From: Candidatus Skiveiella danica
GTDB lineage: Bacteria; Pseudomonadota; Gammaproteobacteria; Burkholderiales; Burkholderiaceae_C
Direction of reading: 5' to 3'
Length of the DNA: 64,000 bases
NCBI GenBank assembly: GCA_016721925.1
Contig: JADKHE010000011.1
Coordinates: 372,001 to 436,000 of the forward strand
Shown: piece by piece, positions 20,893 through 30,155 of the stretch
How positions within the stretch are numbered: the first letter of the stretch is position 1
How the letters are laid out: the number at the start of each line of letters is the position of its first letter
The notes under the pieces: generated by a model
What the model saw: only the letters and a program-made list of their open reading frames with translations
Database searches by the model: none
What the model was told of the DNA's origin: nothing
Made by a program: the position numbers and the translations under genes

Positions 20893-23081
20893 TGAGGTAT
20901 CTCCACGGTGGCTGGCTCTTGCGGGACCATGGGTTGGACCAATACCACGACGCTGGGCGGCGCAACCCGCAAGGAAGCGGACACGGTGGCAACCGGTGGA
21001 CCGCCCGGCCGCGCGACCTGCCCGCTGCCCGTCTCCAGCATCACGTTCCAGGTCCCTTGTGGCAGTTGCACAACGACCTCGTCCTCGCCCGCCAGCAGGA
21101 TCAGCATGAGTCGCTCGCGCGGCGGTTTGCCGCCTTCGCCCACGGTGATGACGCAGCACAGCAAGCGGCCGTCTGGCAGCTCCCAGGCGCTGGTGTCGGG
21201 GCGCAGGCCGTCGGCCGTGCGCCAGACAATGTCAGGCCATCCCTCGCCGGCATGCTTTTCGCCGCGGAACCATTGCGGGTGGCGCAGGCCAGGGTAGCGC
21301 TGCCGCAGGTGCACCAGCGCAGCCGTGAAAGCGGTCAGCGCCTCGTCGGCGGCGTTCCAGTCCAGCCATGTCACCGGGTTGTCCTGGCAATAGGCGTTGT
21401 TGTTGCCCTGCTGGCTATGCGCCAGCTCGTCGCCCGCCAGCAACTGCGGCGTGCCTTGCGCGCACAGCAGCGTGGCCAGCAGGGCGCGGCGCCATTGGGC
21501 GCGCCGGCGCGCGATCGCGGGATCGCCACAGGGGCCCTCGTGGCCGGCGTTCGCGCTCAGGTTGTGGTTGTGGCCGTCGCGGTTGTCTTCGCCATTCGCC
21601 TGGTTGTGCTTGTTCACATAAGCGGTCAGGTCGGCCAGCGTGAACCCGTCGTGCGCGGTCACCATGTTGATGCTGGCCAACGGACTGCGGCCACTGGCCT
21701 GAAACAGGTCGCTGGAGCCCGCCAGGCGTCGCGCGATCTGCCCGCGAGTGCAAGGGTGCCCGAGCCACCAGGCGCGCATGGTGTCGCGGAACTGGTCGTT
21801 CCATTCCTGCCAGCGCGCGCCGAAGCGACCGGTCTGATAGCCGTCGGGTCCGATGTCCCAGGGCTCGGCAATGAGTTTGACCCGCGCCAGCACCGGATCC
21901 TGGGCCATTGCCGTGAACAAGGTTGCCCTCGGGTTGAAGTGCTGGCCCTGCGCCGGTTCACGCCCCAGCGCGGTGGCCAGATCGAAGCGGAAGCCATCCA
22001 CGCCGTAGGCCTGCACCCACCAGCGCAGGCTGTCCATGATCATCTGAACGACGTTGGGGTTTCCCATGTTGAAGGTGTTGCCGCAGCCGCTCGGATTGAG
22101 GTGGCGGCCGTGCTCGTCCAGGGCGTACCAGGCCGCGTTGTCCAGCCCTCGCCACGACAAGGTCGGTCCCAGCGCATTGCCCTCGGCCGTGTGGTTGTAG
22201 ACCACATCGAGGATCACTTCGATCCCGTTGCGGTGCAAGGTGTCCACCATGGTGCGGAACTCCGCGCGGACCGCGGCGTCGTCGGCGCCCAGTTCGTGCA
22301 CCGGCACCGTGGCATAGCGCGGGTCCGGCACGAAGAAGGCCAACGTGTTGTAGCCCCAGTGGTTGGTCATGCCGCGCTCGATGAGATGGTGCTCGTCCAC
22401 GTGCAGCTGCACGGGCAGCAGGCACAGCGCGGTCAACCCGAGGCGCTGGTAGTGCGCCAGCATCGCCGGGCTGGCCAGGCCCGCGTAAGTGCCCCGCAGC
22501 GCAGCCGGCACGCCAGGATGCAGCGCGGTCAGCGCCTTCACATGGGCCTCATAGAGGACCGTTCGGGCCAATGGCGTGTCGGGCCCGGGCATGATGGCCG
22601 CGCCGCGGCGCAGTTCTTCTTGGACATCGACCACGCGGCAGCGCGGCATGCGCTCGGCGTTGTCGTAGGCGCAAGCCTGGTCCGGCGCACTGGCGCGATA
22701 GCCGATCTCGTTCGCCAGCCGTTCCAGGGGCCCGGACAGGGAGCGCGTCCAGGGATCGATCAGCAAGCGCTGCGGATTGAAACGATGCCCGGCGTCGGGC
22801 TGCCACGGTCCGTGGGCGCGCAGGCCGTATCGTTGTCCGGCGCCAAGGCCCGGCACAAATCCGTGCCAGATGCCCTCCGTGCAGCTCGGCAGGCGGATGC
22901 GGTCGGTTTCATGGCGGCCGGTCTCATCGTAGAGACACAGCTCCACTGCGGTGGCATGGCGCGCTGCAACCGCGATATTGATGCCCGCACGGCCACCGAA
23001 CAGCGCCGGAACGACACCCATGGGCCAAGGCCGGCCGGGCTCGCACACCGGGGCCGTGGGCCTGTCGCCGCCCAGGGTCAT
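20889..23081 (-). CDS. glgX: Glycogen debranching enzyme GlgX
   Basis: GlgX (GH13 isoamylase type) hydrolyses alpha-1,6 branches of phosphorylase-limited glycogen. The 730-residue protein has an N-terminal CBM48 region (ATAVELCLYDETGR), the LYEAHVKALT block, DVVYNHTAEGN, GFRFDLATALGRE (nucleophile Asp), LIAEPWDIGPDGYQ (acid/base Glu) and MVTAHDGFTLADL. Start ATG overlaps the glgB stop by 4 nt and its own stop overlaps the malQ start by 4 nt. Confidence 0.96.
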   Translation of the reverse strand: MTLGGDRPTAPVCEPGRPWPMGVVPALFGGRAGINIAVAARHATAVELCLYDETGRHETDRIRLPSCTEGIWHGFVPGLGAGQRYGLRAHGPWQPDAGHRFNPQRLLIDPWTRSLSGPLERLANEIGYRASAPDQACAYDNAERMPRCRVVDVQEELRRGAAIMPGPDTPLARTVLYEAHVKALTALHPGVPAALRGTYAGLASPAMLAHYQRLGLTALCLLPVQLHVDEHHLIERGMTNHWGYNTLAFFVPDPRYATVPVHELGADDAAVRAEFRTMVDTLHRNGIEVILDVVYNHTAEGNALGPTLSWRGLDNAAWYALDEHGRHLNPSGCGNTFNMGNPNVVQMIMDSLRWWVQAYGVDGFRFDLATALGREPAQGQHFNPRATLFTAMAQDPVLARVKLIAEPWDIGPDGYQTGRFGARWQEWNDQFRDTMRAWWLGHPCTRGQIARRLAGSSDLFQASGRSPLASINMVTAHDGFTLADLTAYVNKHNQANGEDNRDGHNHNLSANAGHEGPCGDPAIARRRAQWRRALLATLLCAQGTPQLLAGDELAHSQQGNNNAYCQDNPVTWLDWNAADEALTAFTAALVHLRQRYPGLRHPQWFRGEKHAGEGWPDIVWRTADGLRPDTSAWELPDGRLLCCVITVGEGGKPPRERLMLILLAGEDEVVVQLPQGTWNVMLETGSGQVARPGGPPVATVSASLRVAPPSVVVLVQPMVPQEPATVEIPQ

Positions 23082-25300
23082 GTTGGCGCCTCCGCCGCGA
23101 GCCAGATCACGCTCAGGGGCGGCAGGTGAAGGCTCAGCGAACAGGGCTGACCGTGCATCGGAATCGCCTCGGTCAGGACCCGGCCGTGGTTGCCGGCATT
23201 GGTGCCCCCGTAGTGTCCCGAGTCAGTGTTCAGGCATTCACGCCAGGCACCTGCGTGCGGGACGCCGATGCGGTAGCCGTCGCGCGGCACCGGTGTGAGA
23301 TTGCAGACGACGGCCACGGCGTCACGGGGGCCGTGGCCGTAGCGCACAAAGCTGAAGACGGAGTTGTCACGGTCATCGGCGCTGATCCACTGGAAACCGC
23401 CAGGGTCTGCGTCGCGCGCATGCAGGGCCGGGTGCGTGCGGTAGCCATGGTTGAGGTCGCGCACCAGGCGCTGCACGCCGGCGTGGGCCGGGTCCTGAAG
23501 CAGGCCCCAGTCGAGCTCGCCATCATGGTTCCATTCGCAAGGCGTGGCCAGCTCGCACCCCATGAACATCAGCTTCTTGCCGGGGAAGGCCCACATCAGC
23601 GCATACAGCGCGCGCAGATGAGCGCGCTTCTGCCAGGGGTCGCCCGCCATCTTGCCCAGCAGCGAACCCTTGCCGTGCACCACCTCGTCGTGGGAGAGCG
23701 GCAGCACGAAATGCTCGCTGTAGGCGTACATCATGGCGAAGGTGATGCGGTCGTGGTGCCAGCGTCGGTACATCGGATCCAGCGCGAAGTAGGCCAGCGT
23801 GTCGTTCATCCAGCCCATGTTCCACTTGTAGTCGAAGCCCAGGCCGCCGTGCCCGGTGTCCCCGGTGACGCGCGGAAACGCGGTGGACTCCTCGGCCAGC
23901 GTCAACACGCCCGGTGCTTCGCGGTGCACGATGTCGTTGGCCTGCTTCAGGAAGTCGATGGCCTCGTAGTTCTCCCGGCCGCCGTCGCGGTTGGGCACCC
24001 ATTCGCCGGCTGGGCGGCTGTAGTCGCGGTACAGCATGGACGCTACCGCGTCCACCCGCAGGCCGTCCACGCCGTACTGCTCGACCCAGTACAGGGCGCT
24101 GCCGACGAGAAAGTTGCGCACCTCGTTGCGGCCGAAGTTGTAGATCAGGGTGTTCCAGTCGCGATGGAATCCCTCGCGCGGGTCGGCATGCTCGTACAGC
24201 GCCGTGCCGTCGAAGTTCGCCAGCGCGTGCGGGTCGGCCGGGAAATGGCCGGGCACCCAGTCCAGGATCACTTTCAGGCCGGCGCCGTGGGCGGCCCCGA
24301 TGAAACGTCGCAGCGCCTCGGGTGACCCGTAGCGCGCGGTGGGCGCGTACATGCCGGTGGGCTGGTAGCCCCAGGAGCCATAGAACGGGTGTTCGCTGAC
24401 CGGCAGCAGCTCGATGTGGGTGAAGCCCAGATCGGCGGCGTACGGCACCAGAGTGGATGCCAGATAGTCCCAGTCCGGCATCTGGCCTGCGGGTCGGCGC
24501 CAGGAGCCCGCATGCACCTCGTAGATCGCGATCGGCGCTGCATCGCTACGGGGCCTGTCGGCAGCGGTGCGCTGCGTCGGCGTGGGCTCGCTGCAGACCA
24601 CAGCGGCGTTGCCGGGCGGCCCCTCGCTGCGACGCGCGTAAGGGTCTGCCTTGAGCATGTGCTGTCCGTGGGCGTCGATGACCTCGAACTTGTACAGCGC
24701 CCCGGGCGCCACGTCCGGCAGGAAGATTTCCCACACGCCGCATTCCACCCGCCAGCGCATCGGGTGTCGCCGGCCCTCCCAGCCATTGAAGTCGCCCACC
24801 ACCGACACCCGCTGGGCATGCGGCGCCCAGACGGCAAAAGCCGTCCCGTCTGTCCCGTCCAGGGTGGTGGGATGCGCACCCAGTTTCTGCCAGGGGCGCA
24901 GGTGCTGCCCTTCGGCGAGCAGCCAGACATCCATGTCGCCCAGCCAGGGACCGAACCGGTACGGGTCTTCCAGTGTGTAGTGTTGTTGACCGAACGCCAC
25001 GGCCAGCCGGTACCGGGGGCGGGTGGCGCTGGCGAGGCGGCCGATGAACAGGCCCGTTCCGTCGGGGTCGGTCAACTCGGCCCGCACTGCGCCGTCCGCA
25101 TCGGCCAGCGCGGTCACCATGGTTGCGCCCGGCAGAAAGGCTCGGATGACCCAGTCGCCGGCGGCCCCATCCTGGTGTGGCCCGAGGTGGCTGAAGGGGT
25201 CACGGCAGCGCCCTTCCTGCAGGGCTTGCGCCAGGTTGCGTTCCGGAGAGGGAGAGGGCATGGATTCGGAAGGAGGATCGGACAGTGGCGTCAGACACAT
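23078..25300 (-). CDS. glgB: 1,4-alpha-glucan branching enzyme GlgB
   Basis: GlgB introduces alpha-1,6 branches (GH13_9). About 740 residues: N-terminal CBM48 modules (LGPHQDGAAGDWVIRAFLPG and TAFAVWAPHAQRVSVVGDFN), then the barrel with LPVSEHPFYGSWGYQPTG, DWVPGHFPAD, GLRVDAVASMLYRDYSR (nucleophile Asp), LTLAEESTAFP (acid Glu) and LSHDEVVHGKGSL. The true start is uncertain: ATGs at 25324, 25300 and 25261 are in frame; 25300 has a weak GAGA upstream and 25261 gives the most family-like N-terminus (MPSPSPERNLAQAL). It is the first gene of the glycogen operon and divergent from the gene at 25402. Confidence 0.93.
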   Translation of the reverse strand: MCLTPLSDPPSESMPSPSPERNLAQALQEGRCRDPFSHLGPHQDGAAGDWVIRAFLPGATMVTALADADGAVRAELTDPDGTGLFIGRLASATRPRYRLAVAFGQQHYTLEDPYRFGPWLGDMDVWLLAEGQHLRPWQKLGAHPTTLDGTDGTAFAVWAPHAQRVSVVGDFNGWEGRRHPMRWRVECGVWEIFLPDVAPGALYKFEVIDAHGQHMLKADPYARRSEGPPGNAAVVCSEPTPTQRTAADRPRSDAAPIAIYEVHAGSWRRPAGQMPDWDYLASTLVPYAADLGFTHIELLPVSEHPFYGSWGYQPTGMYAPTARYGSPEALRRFIGAAHGAGLKVILDWVPGHFPADPHALANFDGTALYEHADPREGFHRDWNTLIYNFGRNEVRNFLVGSALYWVEQYGVDGLRVDAVASMLYRDYSRPAGEWVPNRDGGRENYEAIDFLKQANDIVHREAPGVLTLAEESTAFPRVTGDTGHGGLGFDYKWNMGWMNDTLAYFALDPMYRRWHHDRITFAMMYAYSEHFVLPLSHDEVVHGKGSLLGKMAGDPWQKRAHLRALYALMWAFPGKKLMFMGCELATPCEWNHDGELDWGLLQDPAHAGVQRLVRDLNHGYRTHPALHARDADPGGFQWISADDRDNSVFSFVRYGHGPRDAVAVVCNLTPVPRDGYRIGVPHAGAWRECLNTDSGHYGGTNAGNHGRVLTEAIPMHGQPCSLSLHLPPLSVIWLAAEAPT

Positions 25301-25401
25301 TTTGGCATTCTCGACGCGCTGCATCGGATTTGTGGCGGCACGGCGACTCCCGGGCGCCGGCCCCTACACTGCTGCCTGTTCCAACCACCCTGGGCTGCGC
25401 C

Positions 25402-26007
25402 ATGGAAATGCTTGTGCTGGTGATGATGATTGGCCTGGGCGCCTTCTGGCTGAAATCCAGGGATCAGGCCCGGCGTGTCGCGCTGCTGGGGCGCCACTTG
25501 ATGCAGTTCCAGATTGAAAAGCTGATGGAAAACCTGACCCAGGGCTACCTGCGCGCGCTGGGCGAGAGCGACCCCGAGCGACAGGCGCCCATCTGGGCCA
25601 TGCTGAATGCCCAGGAGCGCGACCTGGTGGAACAGTTCAGCCGTTTTGCGACGGCGTTCGCCGCGGTTGGCGAGGCGGATGCCCGCGTCAGCACACTGCC
25701 CGTGGCGCTCCCCTATGCCAGCCAGCTGTTGCCGAAGGCGACCTTCGATATGCGCCAGGCGCTGGCCGTCCATGCGCGTGGCATTGCAGAAGCCGTGGAG
25801 AACCGCCGTGGCCTGACGCCCAGGGACAAGGCTTACACCCTGTCAGCCGAGTTGTTCCTGATGCAGCACACCTGCCATTGGTATTGCCGTTCCCGGGCCG
25901 TCGCCTCGGCGCGCTTGCTGGCGCGGCACCAGACGTCGTACGCACAGGTGCTGGCAGCTGTAGCGCCGTCGACGCGCCAGGCCTACGAGGCCGTGATCGC
26001 AGCTTGA
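25402..26007 (+). CDS. Conserved hypothetical membrane-anchored protein
   Basis: I do not recognise a named family. The 201-residue product starts MEMLVLVMMIGLGAFWLKSR, one hydrophobic helix of about 17 residues that would anchor it in the inner membrane, followed by a wholly alpha-helical, charged cytoplasmic region (ARRVALLGRHLMQFQIEKLM, then MLNAQERDLVEQFSRFATAF). Two cysteine/histidine residues occur in MQHTCHWYC but no metal motif is clear. It is divergent from glgB. Codon use looks native. The downstream gap contains a dispersed repeat copy and an FNR-type box. Confidence 0.7.
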   Translation: MEMLVLVMMIGLGAFWLKSRDQARRVALLGRHLMQFQIEKLMENLTQGYLRALGESDPERQAPIWAMLNAQERDLVEQFSRFATAFAAVGEADARVSTLPVALPYASQLLPKATFDMRQALAVHARGIAEAVENRRGLTPRDKAYTLSAELFLMQHTCHWYCRSRAVASARLLARHQTSYAQVLAAVAPSTRQAYEAVIAA

Positions 26008-26060
26008 CTGAAGTGGCGAGCCGTCCAGGGATCGGTTGGGGGCATTCCGGCGTCGATCAG

Positions 26061-26113
26061 TGATGAAAATGCCCTAATCCCAGCGTCAGAAGGTCGTAAG
26101 ACGCTATGAAAAC
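26061..26113 (+). repeat. Dispersed ~50-bp repeat, copy 3
   Basis: The block GATGAAAATGCCCTAATCCC, then AGCGTCAGAAGGTCGTAAG, then ACGCTATGAAAAC matches the copy inside chrA at 39.4 kb almost position for position (CCCCAGCGTCGGAAGGGCG, GCGCTATGAAAAAC). It lies in the 343-bp gap between the hypothetical gene and the octaheme reductase; apart from it and the FNR-type box I see nothing else in that gap. Confidence 0.75.
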
Positions 26114-26218
26114 AGGACTCTTCGCGCCTGTTGCTTGCGAACCCGGTGAATCCCTGCGCCAACGGCTCAGCGCGTCGCGCGGCTCCTGCGCGGGGCGCAT
26201 CCAGCCCGGTCTGCATGG

Positions 26219-26232
26219 TTGATCCAGATCAA
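26219..26232 (+). promoter_or_regulatory. FNR/CRP-family (ANR-type) binding site
   Basis: TTGATCCAGATCAA is an exact match to the FNR consensus TTGAT-N4-ATCAA. It lies 119 nt upstream of the chosen start of the octaheme nitrite reductase. If it acts as a class II activator site at -41.5, transcription would begin near 26267. No strong -10 hexamer is obvious. It predicts induction at low oxygen, possibly by an FNR or a nitrogen-oxide-sensing relative with the same target sequence. Confidence 0.8.
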
Positions 26233-26350
26233 ACCCCGTCGATTTTCCGGCGAAAGGTGAATCCCGTTGAGTTTTCCCCCTTTTGGTGCATCGCGATGCG
26301 ACATAGACTCGCCGGCGTGGATTTCCCCACGATGTTCCGGGAGCATGGAA

Positions 26351-28147
26351 ATGGGTGCAAAGAAGTGGTTGAGAGGGTTGGTTGCGCTGTGTGCGACAGC
26401 CGTTCTTGGCGTGGCGATGGCGCAAACCAAAGGGCCGGATCCGGCCTATGCCAAGCAACAGGATGCCACGCTGCAGCAGATGAAGGGCAATCTGGCGAAG
26501 TCGGCCGAGTCCAAGATCAAGTTCGTTGACGTCACCACCTGCTACAGCTGCCACAAGGACATCAAGGAATTCCACCTCAACAGCAAGCACTCCAATGTGA
26601 ACTGTGCCTATTGCCACACCGGGGCGGAGAACCACCTCGCGAAGAACGGCAAGGCCGACGGCATCAACCAGTCCATCGGCACCCGCACCGACCATGCCGC
26701 CTGCGCGACCTGCCACCAGGAACAGTTCAACTCCTTCGCGACGGTCAACCATGAGTCCGGCGCCAAAATCGAGAAGGCCACCGCGCGCGGCGTGTCGCCG
26801 CTGTTCGACAAGCTGATGGCGCCGCACGGTTTCACCCGTGAGCACAACGAGCCGCGCAGCCACGTTTTCATGAACCTGGATCACCTGATCGTCGACCGCT
26901 CCTACGGGGGCCGCTTCCAGCTCAAGGACTGGACTTACATCACCGATTCCAAGGCGGTGCTGACCAACATGTGGGAACTCGTGCTGAAGGATGCCGATCC
27001 GGCCAACAGCGACCAGAAGATCTTCCTGCCCGGAACCGCCACCGCCGCGAACCCGGTGTGCATGAACTGCAAGTCCTTCGACAACATCCTGAAGTGGAAG
27101 TACATGGGCGATCCGGATCCGCGTGCCAAGTGGAGCCGGGTGTCCAAACCGGTCGAATTTGCCCGCGACGTCAACCACGCGCTGAACTGCTACATGTGCC
27201 ACGACCCGCACTCGTCGGCGCCACGCGTCGTGCGTGACGCGCTGATCCAGGCGGTGGTGGATCGCGGCGAAGGCACCTATCCCTATGACAAGGCCAAGAG
27301 CGAAAAGAACCCGATGAAGAAGGTCACCTTCCGCGATGGTTTCCGTGCCATCGGCCTGCTGTCCAAGACGGACTCGGTCATGATGTGCGCCCAGTGCCAC
27401 GTGGAATACAACTGCAACCCTGGCTTTGAGCCGGGCGCGGGCCCCAACGGCACGGACAAACCGGTGACCATGGCCGACCAGCGCACCAACCTGTTCCAGT
27501 GGTCCAACGTGTTCGACTACAACAAGAAGATGGTCGACAAGTTCGGCAACTTCAAGGACTTCCGGCATTCGGTGACCGGGGCCGCACTTTCCAAGATCCA
27601 GCATCCGGAGACCGAAACCTTCTGGATGTCCAAGCACGAGCGCGAAGGCGTCCAGTGCAAGGACTGCCACATGGGCAAGGTGGACAAGGGCGGCAAGACC
27701 TTCACCAACCACCAGCAGAAGTCTCCGCGCTACATGCTCAAGGAAACCTGCGTGAAGTGCCACGGCGAGATGACCGAGCAGGACGCCAAGTACCAGATCG
27801 ACGCGATCCAGAGTTACACGCGCGGCAGGATCGCCAAGGCCGAGTTCTGGCTTGCCCAGCTGATCGATACCTTTGCACGGGCCCGCGCGGTGGGCGTTGC
27901 GCCTGAGGCGATCAAGGCGGCGCAGAAGCACCATGACGACGCGCAGACGCAATGGGAATGGTGGACCGCCGAGAACTCGGTCGGGTTCCATAATCCGGCA
28001 GCGGCCCGCAAGTCCCTGACCCAGTCCGTCGCCGAATCGCAGGCCGGGATCAAGGTGCTCACCGACGCGATGGCCGCCAAGACGGCCGTGCCTGTAGCGG
28101 CAGCGGCTCCGGCGGCGCCATCAGGGCCTGCAACGGCCACGAAGTAG
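26351..28147 (+). CDS. Octaheme cytochrome c nitrite reductase (ONR/TvNiR type)
   Basis: A periplasmic multiheme cytochrome, 598 aa, with signal peptide ending AMA (about residue 25). It has eight heme motifs: CXXCH at residues 64, 85, 118, 280, 346, 436 and 467, and one CMNCK at 237. Three N-terminal hemes, then a CXXCK heme fourth in order, is the arrangement of the octaheme nitrite reductases (Thioalkalivibrio TvNiR); NrfA has only five hemes. Around heme 6, CAQCHVEYNC keeps the catalytic Tyr353 and Cys355 two residues on, the pair that is cross-linked in TvNiR. His429 in WMSKHE and the Arg in HNEPRSH match the other active-site residues. The expected reaction is six-electron reduction of nitrite to ammonia. 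The C-terminus has an Ala/Pro-rich tail. The ATG at 26351 is chosen because GGAG lies 7 nt before it; 26345 is also possible. FNR-type box upstream. Confidence 0.85.
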   Translation: MGAKKWLRGLVALCATAVLGVAMAQTKGPDPAYAKQQDATLQQMKGNLAKSAESKIKFVDVTTCYSCHKDIKEFHLNSKHSNVNCAYCHTGAENHLAKNGKADGINQSIGTRTDHAACATCHQEQFNSFATVNHESGAKIEKATARGVSPLFDKLMAPHGFTREHNEPRSHVFMNLDHLIVDRSYGGRFQLKDWTYITDSKAVLTNMWELVLKDADPANSDQKIFLPGTATAANPVCMNCKSFDNILKWKYMGDPDPRAKWSRVSKPVEFARDVNHALNCYMCHDPHSSAPRVVRDALIQAVVDRGEGTYPYDKAKSEKNPMKKVTFRDGFRAIGLLSKTDSVMMCAQCHVEYNCNPGFEPGAGPNGTDKPVTMADQRTNLFQWSNVFDYNKKMVDKFGNFKDFRHSVTGAALSKIQHPETETFWMSKHEREGVQCKDCHMGKVDKGGKTFTNHQQKSPRYMLKETCVKCHGEMTEQDAKYQIDAIQSYTRGRIAKAEFWLAQLIDTFARARAVGVAPEAIKAAQKHHDDAQTQWEWWTAENSVGFHNPAAARKSLTQSVAESQAGIKVLTDAMAAKTAVPVAAAAPAAPSGPATATK

Positions 28148-28171
28148 TCATTGCGCCAGAGTACGATCACC

Positions 28172-28199
28172 GGGGCGCGGAATTCCGCGCCCCTTTTTT
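28172..28199 (+). terminator. Strong rho-independent terminator after the octaheme reductase gene
   Basis: Stem halves GGGGCGCGG and CCGCGCCCC flank AATT and are followed by six T residues. It lies 24 nt after the reductase stop and only 21 nt before the ccmF-like ATG, so ccmF/ccmI are probably expressed from read-through at a lower level than the reductase; no separate promoter fits in the gap. Confidence 0.9.
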
Positions 28200-28220
28200 C
28201 TTGTTCATCTTCCTGAAGAC

Positions 28221-30155
28221 ATGATTCCAGAACTGGGCCATGTGGCCCTGATCATTGCCCTGCAACTTGCGCTGGCCCAGGGCATCCTCGGGCTGGCCGG
28301 GGCCTCGCGTGCCCATGGCGGCTGGATGGCGATGGCGCGTGGTGCCGTTGTCGGGCAGTTGCTGTTGGTTCTGGCAGGCTTTCTGGCGTTGATCTGGTCC
28401 TTTCTGGTCAATGATTTCTCCGTGATGAACGTGGCCGATCATTCCTCGCGTCAGCTGCCGATCGAGTACCGGTTTTCCGCAGCCTGGGGCTCGCACGAGG
28501 GCTCGTTCCTCCTGTGGACCACGCTGATGGCCGGCTGGACGCTGGCCGTCGTGCTGTTCAGTCGTCGCCTGCCGGCCGACCTGGTGGCGCGCGTCGTCGG
28601 CGTCATGGGGCTGCTCAGCTTCTGCTTTCTTGCCTACCTCCTGTTCACGTCCAACCCCTTCATGCGCCTGCATCCGCCGCCGGCCAACGGGCGCGACCTG
28701 AACCCGCTGCTGCAGGACCCCGGCATGATCTTTCACCCGCCGCTGCTCTACATGGGCTATGTCGGGTTCTCGGTGGCGTTCGCGTTCGCCATCGCGGCGT
28801 TGATTTCAGGCCGGCTCGACGCGGTCTGGGCGCGCTGGGTGCGGCCCTGGACGTTGGTGGCCTGGTCGTTCCTGACGTTGGGCATCATGATCGGATCGTG
28901 GTGGGCGTACTACGAACTCGGCTGGGGTGGATGGTGGTTCTGGGATCCGTCTGAAAACGCATCCCTGATGCCGTGGCTCGCGGGCACGGCGCTGGTGCAT
29001 TCGCTGGTGGTCACCGAGCGACGCGGGGCCTTGAAGGTCTGGACGGTGTTCCTCTCGCTCGGGGCGTTTTCGCTGTCCCTGGTGGGCACGTTTCTCGTGC
29101 GTTCGGGCGTGCTGTCTTCGGTGCACGCTTTCGCCCAGGATCCGCTGCGGGGCCTGTTCATCCTGATCTTCCTGGCGATCGTCATCGGCGGCTCGCTGGC
29201 GCTGTTTGCCCGGCGGGCGAGTGTGGTGAAGGCCGCTGGCGAAGGCGGCGCAACCCCGGGCGACTTCCAGCCGGTGTCGCGCGAAACGGCCATCCTGACC
29301 GGCAACGTGCTGCTGCTGGTGGCGCTGGCCACTGTCTTGCTGGGCACCCTGTATCCGCTGGTGCTCGACGCATTCGATCTCGGCAAGGTTTCTGTCGGCC
29401 CGCCGTACTTCAATGCCGTCTTCGTGCCTTTGATGGTTCCGGTGCTGCTGTTGCTGGGGGTGGCGCCGCGCTTGCGCTGGCGCGAAACCCGCATGGCCGA
29501 TGTCGTGCGCGCCTTGCGCTGGCCGGCGTTGGCGGCGTTGTTGGTTGCGGGTCTGCTGCCTTTTGCCTTCAGCGCCTTCAAGTGGCAGGCCTCACTGGGT
29601 CTGGGTCTGGGGGCCTGGATGATCCTGGCGACCCTTGGCGGCCTCGTGGCGCGCGCTCGCGAAGCTGGTTTCCTGTCTCTCAGCGCGATCGGCATGGGCT
29701 TTGCGCACGCGGGCCTGGCCGTCGGCGTTGTGGGCATCGGATTGGTGTCGGCGTATCAAAGCGAAAGCACTGTCTCGATGCGCCAGGGCGACCGCGCGTC
29801 CCTGGGGGGTTACGAATTCATCTTCGAGGGTGCGACCGAAGTTCCCGCCTCGAACTACTCCGCCATGCGCGGCACGCTGCAACTCCGTCGCGACGGCAAG
29901 GCGATGGCGACCTTGCTGCCTGAAAAGCGCATGTACCGCGCAACCCGGACCACCATGACCGAGGCAGCGATCCGTTACGGCTTTCTCGGCGACGTCTACG
30001 TGGCGCTCGGGGAACCCCTGCCCGGTGGCGCCTGGAGCGTGCAGTTGTACATCAAGCCCTTCGTCGGATGGCTGTGGACCGGGGCATTGTTTATGTTCGT
30101 CGGCGGCTGGCTGGCTGCGCTGGGGCTGCGTCGGCAGGGGGAGATGAAAGCATGA
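28221..30155 (+). CDS. Cytochrome c heme lyase subunit, CcmF/NrfE type
   Basis: A 644-residue polytopic inner-membrane protein, about 15 helices. CcmF/NrfE proteins ligate heme to apocytochromes on the periplasmic side. The heme-handling WWD motif is present as GGWWFWDPSENASLMPWL (about residue 235), followed by LVHSLVVTERRGALKVWTV; HEGSFLLWTTLMAGW and a C-terminal soluble loop (YNFSAMRG-like SNYSAMRGTLQL) also fit. The position directly after the CXXCK-containing reductase suggests a role like NrfE, attaching heme to the non-standard lysine motif; this is inference. It overlaps the next gene by 4 nt (ATGA). Confidence 0.88.
   Translation: MIPELGHVALIIALQLALAQGILGLAGASRAHGGWMAMARGAVVGQLLLVLAGFLALIWSFLVNDFSVMNVADHSSRQLPIEYRFSAAWGSHEGSFLLWTTLMAGWTLAVVLFSRRLPADLVARVVGVMGLLSFCFLAYLLFTSNPFMRLHPPPANGRDLNPLLQDPGMIFHPPLLYMGYVGFSVAFAFAIAALISGRLDAVWARWVRPWTLVAWSFLTLGIMIGSWWAYYELGWGGWWFWDPSENASLMPWLAGTALVHSLVVTERRGALKVWTVFLSLGAFSLSLVGTFLVRSGVLSSVHAFAQDPLRGLFILIFLAIVIGGSLALFARRASVVKAAGEGGATPGDFQPVSRETAILTGNVLLLVALATVLLGTLYPLVLDAFDLGKVSVGPPYFNAVFVPLMVPVLLLLGVAPRLRWRETRMADVVRALRWPALAALLVAGLLPFAFSAFKWQASLGLGLGAWMILATLGGLVARAREAGFLSLSAIGMGFAHAGLAVGVVGIGLVSAYQSESTVSMRQGDRASLGGYEFIFEGATEVPASNYSAMRGTLQLRRDGKAMATLLPEKRMYRATRTTMTEAAIRYGFLGDVYVALGEPLPGGAWSVQLYIKPFVGWLWTGALFMFVGGWLAALGLRRQGEMKA

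Noticed and set aside
26351..28147. Assignment of the multiheme cytochrome as pentaheme NrfA or as hydroxylamine oxidoreductase
   Set aside because: There are eight heme motifs, not five, and the CXXCK motif plus the Tyr-x-Cys after heme 6 fit the octaheme nitrite reductases. Hydroxylamine oxidoreductases lack CXXCK.
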